This document shows, one piece after another, positions 54,201 to 63,029 of a DNA stretch of 64,000 nt. How positions within the stretch are numbered: the first letter of the stretch is position 1; each line of letters begins with the position of its first letter. The stretch covers positions 1 through 64,000 of the forward strand of contig WNNJ02000319.1 in the NCBI GenBank assembly GCA_012934845.2, in the 5' to 3' direction. Source of the stretch: Pomphorhynchus laevis. Taxonomy: Eukaryota; Acanthocephala; Palaeacanthocephala; Echinorhynchida; Pomphorhynchidae. The translations under genes and the position numbers were made by a program. The notes under the pieces are model-generated. The model saw only the letters and a program-made list of their open reading frames with translations, was not told the origin of the DNA and did no database searches.

Positions 54201-55388
54201 GAGTTATCATTTGAAAATGGAATTTTGCTTTTAGGAGCGCGTGTATTAATTCCGACGAGTCTACGGGAGACAGTTTTGCGAGCTTTGCATGCAGGCCATC
54301 CGGGAATTGTGGCTATGAAGTCCTTATCACGATATTACGTATGGTGGCCTGGATTGGATGCTGATATCGAGCGCTCAGTACAAAATTGTAACGATTGTCA
54401 GCGTTTCCGGAATAACGAACCTAACCATCCACTTCACAATTGGCCTGTACCCAGCGATATATGGACTAGGATTCACGTAGATTTCGCCGGACCATCCCAA
54501 CAGGAGTATTACTTTGTGGTTCAGTGTGCTCTATCAAAATGGCCAGAGGTTATTAAGATGCAATGTACAAGTGCTCACTCAACAATAAAGGTATTAAGAG
54601 AAATATTTGCCAGAAATGGGGTTCCGGAAGAGCTGGTATCAGACAATGGTCCCCCGTTTCAGTCTTCCGAATTCGCGAATTTTTTGCAGTCTAATGGAGT
54701 AAAGCATGTAAGAGTATCTCCGTATCACCCAAGATCAAACGGTTTAGCGGAGAGGTTTATTCAAGTACTAAAGAATAAAGTGATCAGACCTTACAATATA
54801 CACGATCGTCCAAAGCGATTGCAGCAATTCTTATTGTCGTATAGAAACACACCGCACAGTGCCACAGGAAAACCACCATCAATTGTCTTTACCGGTCATC
54901 GTTTGACTACCTTATTTGATCGTTTGAAACCGAATCTACGTTCTACACTTGAAGGTTATCAAGCAAATAACAAAATACATTTCGATAAGAAATCCAAACC
55001 GAGGGAGTTTTATTCAGGAGAAAAGGTGTGGTATCGGCAGAAAAGTAACGAACCGTGGTCGGCGGGGGAAATAGAAAAGCGCTCAAACTGGACATCGTAT
55101 GTCGTGAGCAACGCTGATCAAAACTACAGATTACACGCCGATATGCTTCGTAAAGGAGAAGGTATAGAGAATCGAGAAATTACCAATGATGCAGACAATG
55201 ATCAAGAGAAAATGAATTCAACATTGTCACAGCGGATTGAGATAACTAGTGATCAAAGTCCACTTACCATTACGAATTCGGCGGATGAAAAAAATCTTGA
55301 ACATGATAATTGCCATCGCCAATTACCTAGACGATCAGAAAGAGTCCGTAAAGTACCTGTTCGATATGGCTGGAATGTGGCGTACTAA
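51234..55388 (+). CDS. Ty3/Gypsy gag-pol polyprotein, 1384 aa, fossil-class element
   Basis: Open over its full length. Parts in order: gag-like region (about 1-260), two zinc knuckles (CTRCNGSNHVNEQQC and CHRCGKIGHIRRC, about 263-300), aspartic protease (FDTGAMLSVIS, about 358), reverse transcriptase (YLDDVVVAG, about 645), RNase H (LYCDACERGLGAVLLQ, about 798), integrase with HHCC zinc motif (HPGIVAMKS to NCNDCQ) and core (SDNGPPFQSSEFANFL, HPRSNGLAERF). It makes the element's structural proteins and copies and integrates its DNA. Gag and pol are fused in one frame, as in some Ty3/Gypsy lineages. Confidence 0.93.
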   Translation: MSENTTIGDEGGSKFSSNDIMKIVWEQQRTLTKLMESLQNRENPNKDCNIPAFQHFNADHDKWIDYGIQLKNFLGMHRVDSQMRQKQFLLSSCGQEIFRLVGQLIPSFEKEDITFEMIIKELDRHFKKPMHIVAARFEFTQCRQKANQSHKDWIAEARGLASKCSFFDQSIQTEQQAIDDRLRDLVIAYTPIEEIRMSLLRLDNPTLDDVIRIASNWEMTQATKHLLATETSSNYANDSKKDVEISHVNKLSAGRRSQWNKNSMPRCTRCNGSNHVNEQQCWAKNVKCHRCGKIGHIRRCCKVALQNIHQLISDENGDNKAVELAFLEIQNVCRRDHILGPTLEVRINGVQVEMEFDTGAMLSVISQKTWSSCGSPELRAGRWLRSFGGGLIKSIGQCQVTVELDNVAKLLNVEVVYETEKSLFGQPWIEAFNMSLPRQVRSRPRAINQLNLNQQGASDLNHMLLRFKELFNEDLGNIKDLEIKLQVDPSAIARCIPARRVPLPLKPKIEEELKRLLSNGTLEQVDSNCNYIEWASPIVSVLKKDNSIRLCADFKATINPYLNCDCFELPTFEEILSKIAGGTLYSVLDLKDAYSQMKVHQDSRKYLTISTPFGYYQYRRLPFGLSIAPILFQRYMNQLLGTIPGVAVYLDDVVVAGETRSEHIDRLRSVMTRLLNAGIRVKREKCLFLQEQVKFLGHVLDKGMVKVDPEKVDTIQNICPPSNPKELRTFLGTIGFLERFIPHLRSQCADLYSLTGVRANWNWTDRHQSQFELVKQSMLKPKILIPYDGKSNLKLYCDACERGLGAVLLQETKNNRYLPIAYASRKLSSAEINYSQIDREALALIFGVNKFRYFLLGRKFVLITDHKPLKYIFGNQRNLPKIANQRLVRWALLLSQFDYELECIPGKDNIIADVLSRFPCQGLDCAETSGTNDICVNLLCEDTPLLSATAIREATKQDLILKKVTQYVSIGWPNKVTDSNIHYYSTRRNELSFENGILLLGARVLIPTSLRETVLRALHAGHPGIVAMKSLSRYYVWWPGLDADIERSVQNCNDCQRFRNNEPNHPLHNWPVPSDIWTRIHVDFAGPSQQEYYFVVQCALSKWPEVIKMQCTSAHSTIKVLREIFARNGVPEELVSDNGPPFQSSEFANFLQSNGVKHVRVSPYHPRSNGLAERFIQVLKNKVIRPYNIHDRPKRLQQFLLSYRNTPHSATGKPPSIVFTGHRLTTLFDRLKPNLRSTLEGYQANNKIHFDKKSKPREFYSGEKVWYRQKSNEPWSAGEIEKRSNWTSYVVSNADQNYRLHADMLRKGEGIENREITNDADNDQEKMNSTLSQRIEITSDQSPLTITNSADEKNLEHDNCHRQLPRRSERVRKVPVRYGWNVAY

Positions 55389-55417
55389 AAAGACCACATT
55401 TATATGGGGAAGAGGAA
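55389..55417 (+). promoter_or_regulatory. Polypurine tract of the LTR element
   Basis: GGGGAAGAGGAA (55406-55417) lies immediately before the 3' LTR, the usual place for plus-strand priming. Confidence 0.8.
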
Positions 55418-55609
55418 TGTTGTGTATGAACGAACACACTGCAAATGTATGGCAATGACGATTATCACTGGCAGCAATGTGCTTGGCGGTATGCCTTTGT
55501 ATTTTGACTATATATGTCGGATAGCGACTGTTTCTGAACGCTGGTGTTTTGTTTGTACTAAAAATTAAAAAACGTTAGCGTTTGCTTTGCAATGTCTGAA
55601 AACACAACA
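55418..55609 (+). repeat. 3' LTR
   Basis: Identical by eye to the 5' LTR. It carries the same ATG near its end, which here reads in frame into the PLE2 reverse transcriptase downstream. Confidence 0.9.
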
Positions 55610-57333
55610 ATTCTACTAGCGTGCGATAAATTTAAAAAACTTCGTTCTGACCCTACTATGACACGTCAAAGAGAATACAACACCTTTATACCACAGCTAG
55701 CTAAAGAAGGTAAACTTCCGGATGACGCTATCACGAAGCTGATTCCAATCAATGCCAAGGCGGCATTTATGTATTTACTACCCAAAATACATAAGGACCT
55801 CAAATGCGTTCGTCCCATTATTGCGAATTACCCCTGTTTTAGCTACAAGATTTCGAAGATAATATCTAAGCTTATTTGGGAACTGTTAAGCGACAATCAC
55901 TTCTCACGCGTAAAAGACGCGGCACATTTCGTCCGGATAATTAAAAATGGAAATAGTAACGGAAATGTGTTAACTGCTGATGTCCACTCGTTATTTACCA
56001 ACACTCCTCTAGATTGTTCTATTCGGCTAGCGTCAGATCTTATCTCGACTAATATCACAGATTGGAAATTAAATAAACATGAATGGGACAAACTCCTTAA
56101 GATTTGTACAAGCAGATGCAACTTTGAATTCGATGGTAATATGTACGACCAGGTAGAAGGCGTTGCCATGGGTAACCCATTAGGACCTACGCTCGCAGAA
56201 TTGTATATGCGCCAGTGAGACATATTTGATAGATGCCCATCATTACATATATGGCTTAGATACGTAGACGATGTTTTTGATCATCATTTCTCCACATCAG
56301 ATATGTTAGAAATTTTAAACTGCAAGCACCCGTCCATTCAGTGGGATATTTCCAAAATGATTGATGATTCAATTGGTTTTCTCGATGTTCTTGTACATAG
56401 AACAAGCCATGGATCATTGGAAACAAGTGTCTATAGAAAACCTAATATTCCACATCAAATTGTTTCCTGGTCTTCTAATGTTCCTACATCATGGAAGTCA
56501 GCAGCAGCTAGATCGTTATTCTACCGAAGCCGTATGATCTGTTCTTCCATCGCTCTAAAACAGACAGAAGATAAATTGATTGTAAATTTGTTAAAATCCG
56601 CTGATTTCCCTGATTCAATTATTCGTAAGTCTTACTTTGCCAGCAACAATATAGTTAAGCGAAATGTTTCTAATTTAACCTACTACGGTGTTCCATTCAT
56701 TAACGACAAGACTAATAAAAAATTCAAGATTGCGTTTGCAAAAATTAGTTCCCCTCATAACAGAATCGTACTGTTCAACAGAAGAATGTCGCGTCTTGTA
56801 AACTATTTTAAAATTAAACCCACTTATGAAAGTGCAAAGGTTTATGAAGTCCCATGCGGCTCGTGCAACCAGGTTTATATAGGCCAGACTGGAAAGCCCC
56901 TTAAAACAAGAATTGACCAACATCGGAAAAATCTGTCAGGTTCACTGAGCGTGAGCGCGCTTGTTGAATACAGCATCTCTAAAAATCACGTGATCGACTT
57001 TGGTAATACCCGTGCCTTACGTATTGAGAACAACTACCATAAACGATTAATCTATGAAGCATATTTCCTAAAAACGAAAAACGTTTTTACTAATAATAAA
57101 GCTGATACAAATTTATTACTACCAATAAATGAATTTAAAGGAGGTTAAACGATGCTGCAACTTACACGCCTTTCGCAACGCATGTTGGTATTTTATTTGT
57201 AAATTTAATTTTTCTTTATTGACTTCGTGTATATTGTTATTTGCTATTTTGTAGATCTGATGATGAATGCAGTTGCATTCGAAAATTCATTAAATAAATT
57301 GTTTCCTTGCTCGTCAACTTCTAAAACAACGAT
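55610..57333 (+). pseudogene. PLE2 right arm: Penelope RT + C-terminal GIY-YIG, 5'-truncated
   Basis: RT: MYLLPKIHKDLKCVRPIIAN, TADVHSLFTNTPLD (motif A), EGVAMGNPLGPTLAELYM (motif B), one in-frame TGA at 56216-56218, then IWLRYVDDVFDHHF (motif C). From 56303 the frame is open to 57148: IDDSIGFLDVLVHR, VNYFKIKPTYESAKVYEVPC, GSCNQVYIGQTGKPLKTRID (GIY-YIG), QHRKNL and LIYEAYFLKTKN (Glu side). The N-terminal third is cut off at the 3' LTR. The element ends at about 57333, three bases before the ATG of LINE D. Canonical Penelope domain order, unlike PLE1. Confidence 0.88.
57250..57290 (+). other. Hammerhead-like motif in PLE2 3' UTR
   Basis: CTGATGA (57257-57263), hairpin GAATGC-AGTT-GCATTC (57265-57280), then GAAA (57281-57284). 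This is the order of the hammerhead ribozyme core between stems I and III, with one extra T before stem II. The reverse-oriented arm has the same block near 50030-50065. Hammerhead ribozymes are established parts of PLEs. Stems I and III were not clearly found. Confidence 0.5.
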
Positions 57334-57335
57334 TT

Positions 57336-59935
57336 ATGCCCCGAGTAAAGCCATCAAATTTGAAAAGATGATGTGGTTGTAATGGGCAATAAGCAAGATG
57401 CAAAGCATGTAAATGTGCAAAATCCGGTGTAAGTTGCTTCAACTGTGTGGCTCTAGAATGCATGAACAAAAAACCTGACTCTCCTTAAAACACACGTGAA
57501 GTCAATTTGAGCAGCGGATCATACTATCATGTTAATAGTGATATCAACGCTGTAAATGCATCTGAAAAAAATAATGGAACTAGCTCTCTTCTTTTACCGC
57601 AAATAAATGATTGTGGATATTTGAACCCTTAGAAAGACGCTAATGGATGTGGTATCGTCTTTACACAATCACATTTTAACATGGATGAATTCTACAGTGA
57701 GTTTATCCTATGGAAACCTAACTTATGGTATTTACTAAAGTGCAATGTTAGCATTGAATTTGCCGCTAAATTAGCTTCAATGTATAATATGGTATCACGA
57801 GACCAAATTAATGTTGAATACACTTTAAAGTGTATTCAACCTTAATGATTCCACCTAGAAATGTGGAATCATCAAATAAGTGGATACAAAATTTCTCAAA
57901 ACTCATGACGAATGGCAAGACAAATGATGCAATACGATTGCTCGAAGGTTCTGATTTGAATGGGAGAACCATGTGCCTAAATGATACAGTAAATAACAAA
58001 AGTGTGCGTGAAAAACTCGTTGAATTGCATCCCAACGCATCTGATGTAATGAATGAAGCAGTTCTGCAAGATCCACTGCCAAATGTTGTCGAGCACCATC
58101 CTTTACTTTTTGAGAGTATATCCGGGGAACAAACAGTCGAGGCCAGTAGACGTACTCAAGGTGCAGCAGGTCCGTCTGGGGTTGATGAGAAATCCTGGCG
58201 TGATATGCTTTGCACGTTTGGCCTTTATTCTGAAAAACTCGCATCAAGCCTCGCAAATTTCGCGATAACTTTAGCTTCTAAAGAATTAAATCCATATGTA
58301 CTTAAGGTCTTCACTGCAAGTCGACTCGTACCACTGGACAAATCACCTGGAATAAGACTTACAGGAATAGGTGAGGAATCACGAAGAATTATAGGCAAAG
58401 TTCTAGCAAGACGTATCAGTAAATACTGCAGAGTGTTGCGGGATGCTATCAACTATGTGCCGGTCAAAGCTGTGGTGTTGAAGCGGTCATTCATTCTGTA
58501 AGGAATATTTATAACGAGAATGAAGAATTTGGCATTTTGCAATTAGATGCAAGTAATGCTTTTAATAACGTAAATCGAAAGCTTGCCCTGGTAAATATTG
58601 AAAAGGTTTGCCCTTCATTGACAATTGTTTTAAGAAATATTTATGGTTGCTCTGCGAGTTTGTCTGTAGACAGAGATTTTCTCTACTCAGATGAGGGATT
58701 TATACAGGGTGATCCACTCAATAATTGCGTATGCTGCATCATCTCTGCCATTAATTCAACGGATTCTAGCTGCCGCTCCAGACGTTAGTCATAGATGGTT
58801 CGCGGATGATGGGATATGCGTTGGCAATGTAAATGATTTATTAAAAGTATGGAACCTATTAAGTAAGATTGGACCATATTTCGGCTTCCATTTAAATGAA
58901 AATAAATCCAAATTACTAGTTCACGAAGATAATATATGTAATGCGGATAGAATTTTTAAAGGAACGGGAGTAGAAATAAACGATCATGGTCTTCAAATTT
59001 GGGGGTCTGCCATTGGTGAGGAGGATTTTGTGTCAAATTTTTTTACGCAGAAAAGTTAAACATTGTGAGTTTATTTTGTCAAGATTAACTCTCACAACTC
59101 CTGGAGTACTCTGCACGCAAAAGAGTTTCTACCTGGCTTTCCACCAAACCGATCGAAAATCTGAGTAAGCTTTTACATAGACAGCAATTTCACGATGCAA
59201 TCGCAGTTAGATATGGTATACGACCATCTGAAGCTCCCTCAAAGTGTTCTTGTGGTTAACACGCACTCGTTGGCTTGCCAATCTGGTGGAATGTCGACAG
59301 TTCGTCATAATGTAATTCGTGATATTCTTGCCGACGAACTGTATTACGTATGTAGCAGTGTATCGATTGATCCGAGTCTCCAGTCAATCGCAGATGAACT
59401 AATTTTTGAGGTTGGTACCACAACTACAGATGCATGCGCGCGTCTGAATATTGGATGTGACGGTCTCTTGTGCGATATAACGGAGCGGTCCTTACTAGAC
59501 GTATGCATATTTAGTCACCTTGCTCCGTCATATACGTCAGAGCCAATTAAAAGTCATTTCTACTATCATGAGCATCGGAAAATTGCCAAGTACGGCGAAC
59601 GAGTTACGAGTCTTGAAGGTGTATTTCATCCCTGTGATCTTTGCTGCAAATGGCGGTATGGGTCCGTCCGGGTCCTTCCTTCTGAAGAAAATTGCAATAC
59701 TAATTTATTCACGCCGTAACTTCACTTACTGTGAAAGCACACGTTCAATTCGGACAAGGGTTGGTATCGCCCTCGCCAAAATGTCCTCTAACTGCATTAG
59801 GGGAGATCGATCGACGAGAGGTCACCCAGTTAGAGATTGGAGTGCTTAAAAAGATTTTGAAGTATACGTTTTGTTTGGTTGAAATAATGCCCATTTGCGG
59901 AAAGTATTCTGTACTGCTTGGTAATGAATAATTGT
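57336..59935 (+). pseudogene. RLE LINE D, decayed
   Basis: ATG at 57336: MPRVKPSNLKR, TGA (57369-57371), CGCNGQ, TAA, ARCKACKCAKSGVSC, FNC, then a stop at 57487. SEFILWKPNLWYLLKCN at about 57695-57750 matches LINE C. RT: RRTQGAAGPSGVDEKSW, SRLVPLDKSPGIRLTGIGEE, QLDASNAFNNVNRK (motif A, 58540), EGFIQGDPL (motif B), HRWFADDGICVG (motif C, 58790). Nuclease region: NTHSLACQSGGMSTVRHNVI, DGLLCDITERSLLDVCIFSH, EHRKIAKYGERVTSLEGVFH. Multiple frameshifts and stops. The tail motif ATGCCCATTTGCGGAAAG is at about 59887-59904. Confidence 0.83.
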
Positions 59936-59989
59936 TATAAAAAATTAATCCATATAAAAATATTTAATCTATATTTATACATAGCATTT

Positions 59990-60186
59990 TCCTTACTTCA
60001 TTGTTTTCAATTAATTCTAGATTATGGGTACATATATGTTCATTTATTTTATCAAAACTAAGACTTTTACAATTGCATTCTGTTTCCATTATGTTTCTAA
60101 TATTATCGTTACATATTGATTTTAATTCTCTATTATAATTACAAATTTTTCGTTCTAATGTCGGTTACATCTTATACCTTATTTTA
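59990..60186 (-). pseudogene. PLE1 fragment
   Basis: Minus-strand piece of the region around CNDNIRNIMETECNCKSLSF and HICTHNLELIEN, about 65 codons, with slight divergence. Confidence 0.75.
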
Positions 60187-61252
60187 ACTTTACCTGTTCC
60201 ATTTCGATATATGCTTGAAAAGGACAAATAATCGAAAACTTGCAAATTGTAAAAGTTAAAATAAATACTTGTATCTATAATTTACCAAAATGAAACAAGA
60301 AAAAAGGATGAATAAAATCGATCCTTTAGATTTTAGTTACAAATTAAGATTGTTTTATATTATAGGTTATCAGAAGGAACTGTTATTTTATCAGTATTAA
60401 TATTAATTGAGCCCCGCGTGGCCGAATGGTGGAAGCGTGTGCATTGCAAACTCTATGTACGGGGTTCAAACCTCGAGCATGCATTCTCAATTGACTTCTC
60501 TACAAGCACATGTCAAAGCTACAAGATCGTGTTGTCAAAAGACGTAGGGGCACCCAATGATGAAGCGGGACCACTTTTCATTAATATTAATTGAGAAAAA
60601 TCAGCAGTCCTAATTCCAATTCAAGAAGTTTAGTTATTCTAATGAGGAATAAAGTCAAAGCCGTAAACCCTTTTAGCTTTAAAGATTTTCTTATTTTTAA
60701 AAGTTCTTACAAATCCTCTTCTGGTAAATTATATTAATGTATCAATTATTTCTTTTAAATATGATAGTTCATATTTGGCCATATTTTATATATTATAATT
60801 TATAATTTTTATATTATTTATTATTTTATTGTTTTATTTAACATCATGATTATAAATAATAAATAATTATTATTTAAGATTTTATATATTTTAAATGTAA
60901 GCCAACACTAGGAATGATCCACGCTGCTGGCTGCATATGGAGAACCAATCAGTCATTTTTAATTAGATTTTAATTGCAAATTAAGATTGTTTTATATAAT
61001 TTTATAAAAGAATTATAAATACTTGGGTAAAGTTGATTACCGTTTGAATGTTACGTGTCTTATAATTTAGTAGCTATATTTTACAAAATGAAGAATGCAA
61101 CATGTGATGAACTTTTTGCTTCACTTTTGATAAGAAGAGGTATAGATCTATAATAAAATGTCGAAGTACCATTTTGTTACCATTCTAATTAAAGTGGCAT
61201 AATTGGTTGATTGCAATTACATTTGTCAAAGGCAAGAGTACAGTTTGCAGGA
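60187..61252 (+). repeat. 1.06-kb interspersed repeat carrying a SINE (copy 2)
   Basis: Matches 24331-25388 closely, with a small insertion near its start (ATATGCTTG) and single-base changes. It shares the SINE, the AAAGTCAAAGCCGTAAACCC block and the end near TTTGCAGGATCTA. Confidence 0.8.
60412..60579 (+). mobile_element. tRNA-derived SINE (copy 2)
   Basis: Same A and B boxes as copy 1 and the same flanking 16-bp repeats ATTAATATTAATTGAG at 60396-60411 and 60580-60595. A few point differences (CTTCTCTACAAGCACATG). Shared flanks show both copies derive from one insertion event. Confidence 0.82.
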
Positions 61253-61435
61253 TCTAGTAATACACGAAATATCAACTAGCAACTAAAACGTTTTCTCTTT
61301 GCTAATGATATTCATTTGTAAAATGGATGTCGCACTATTTTCGGCCTGGAATGTAAAGTCACACGCAATTGCTTTGCACGAATCTAATTTAAATGTACAC
61401 ATAGAGAATAAACGAACAAAGAATTTGTTCGTTTA
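61253..61435. other. Spacer with small inverted repeat
   Basis: Short unassigned DNA. ACGAACAAA/TTTGTTCGT pair at about 61411-61434, immediately before the PLE1 piece, a possible template-switch scar. Confidence 0.4.
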
Positions 61436-61930
61436 TATTTACACAGTTATGAATTTGTTCATAACTGTGTAAAAACTAAATCTAAACAATATAAATATAT
61501 GAAATATATGTTTCGATACATTGATGATATATGTGTATTTAATTCTAATAATTTTTATTCAATTAGTGAACACATTTATCCAGAAAGCCAATATGTTTTG
61601 TTTTCTTAACAAAACCAATATTAATGATAAAAAAGGTGTATATCTAGATATGAACATTAAATTAACATTAACTAAAACTTTTATTAATTTATATCGTAAA
61701 GATGACATATTTAAATTTACAAGAAACATATTTTTGCATGAGCATTCATGCATACCATATAATATAAAATATAATACATTAAATAATGAAATTTTAAGAA
61801 TTGCCACAATATGTAATGATATTGGCTTTCTTCAAAATCATTTAAATAATTTAATAGATACATATTTTAAACTAGGGTACTATAAAAATAACATCAATCA
61901 GAAAATAGTAAAATATATAAATCAATTAAA
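61436..61930 (+). pseudogene. PLE1 C-terminal fragment
   Basis: Runs from HNCVKTKSKQYKYMKYMFRY and YIDDICVF to the NINQKIVKYINQ part, with one break near 61590 (AATATGTTTTGTTT insertion) where an open frame restarts (61521-62006). It ends at AATCAGCTAGCTGAGTCTAC, a terminal motif in reverse orientation. Confidence 0.8.
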
Positions 61931-62380
61931 TCAGCTAGCTGAGTCTACTTATTTAAAAATAAATTTAAAATCATTTGCGGAAAAATTTTATATAATTGGT
62001 ATATAGTATAATATACAAAAACCCAGTTATCTGATCTGATTTGTTATACTGGCAAGTTTTTATAGACCTGTGCGCTTTGTTTTCCAGGTATTATACTGAG
62101 ACTGTATTTTTAATACGACATTATTAATTTCTTCTAATTTTCGATCAAGTTTGATGAATACTTTCTTTTTCTAGTACAAATTAACAAAATATTATTAAAA
62201 TGTTCAATATTCAATATGCACATTAACAAAATAAAAAAACAAAATAAATTTAATAGATAAGAAAATATCTAGTAAACAAATCTAGTAAAATTAATTAATC
62301 TTATATTCGGAAAAAGATATACTTTTTCCGAATAGAATTTATATATAAATTTTATATATAATTTTATATACAAAAATTTT
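61931..62380. repeat. Old PLE1 leader start and AT-rich scraps
   Basis: 62030-62160 (TTATCTGATCTGATTTGTTA, TACTGGCAAG, GACCTGTGCGCTTTGTTTTC) is a diverged tandem junction plus leader start, comparable to 2515-2600. A small PLE1 piece (AATCTTATATTCGGAAAAAG) and inverted AT repeats follow. Confidence 0.55.
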
Positions 62381-62616
62381 TTGTATAAGAATAAGATACT
62401 AGATAAACAGATGAAATGTTAATATTAATATTAACATCTATTAATCAGATGAAATATTTAATTAGCATGTATTTGGCCCCGCTGCTATTTTGGGTAGAGG
62501 AGTTAGGGGCCGAAACCTGATAGCATAGCAGTTCCTCCTGATGACCTCTAATTCTTATTTTGATACAACGTCTGTTATTTATTAGTCAATTCATAAAAAT
62601 GACGTTTATTTTAAAT

Positions 62617-62647
<31 letters not shown>

Positions 62648-62700
62648 ACTTGATTAAAATTATAGAAAATCTAATTGTTCAGTTAGCTGATTTAAAGAGA
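62381..62700 (+). repeat. PLE1 3' UTR
   Basis: Contains AAGATACTAGATAAACAG, GGCCCCGCTGCTATTTTGGG, GGGGCCGAAACCTGATAGCA and CTGATGACCTC; stems are kept except one pair in the CTGCTAT arm. It ends with a shortened terminal motif (CAGTTAGCTGATTTAA). Confidence 0.75.
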
Positions 62701-63029
62701 GTTGTAAATCAGACATTCATTAGATCAAAGAATCTATTTACAATCGAAAACATTGTTCTTCTACGTAGTTGTGAGAAGGTATTAATGTTAGGTTTGCTAT
62801 ACTTCAAAGGGATGATTGTGAGTAGCTAACTGATTATACGCATTTTATATTATTTAGAAATTAAAAATAAAAGCTAATAATTATAAATAATAAATAATTG
62901 GTATATAAGATTTGATATAATTTCTCTTTGCTAATGATATTCATTTGTAAAATAGACAAAATAATGTTATATAGTACGACGTGTAACAGTGACAGACGAT
63001 CAAAGTATAGTGTTTTGGAATGATAAAGG
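62701..63029. repeat. Dispersed repeat copy and spacer
   Basis: 62770-62935 is the block described at 25406-25620. The rest is spacer before LINE2 copy 2. Confidence 0.55.

Larger units (their letters stand above)
51060..55609 (+). mobile_element. Ty3/Gypsy-type LTR retrotransposon, looks whole
   Basis: LTR element of about 4.55 kb with LTRs 51060-51251 and 55418-55609 (192 bp each, TG...CA) that are identical by eye, one continuous gag-pol frame, and a polypurine tract just before the 3' LTR. Identical LTRs imply a very young insertion. No matching short target duplication is visible at its outer edges, and its two flanks are different in nature (unassigned on the left, PLE2 on the right), suggesting rearrangement after or during insertion. 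Domain order PR-RT-RH-IN without a chromodomain fits the Mag-like side of Ty3/Gypsy. No envelope gene. Confidence 0.92.
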
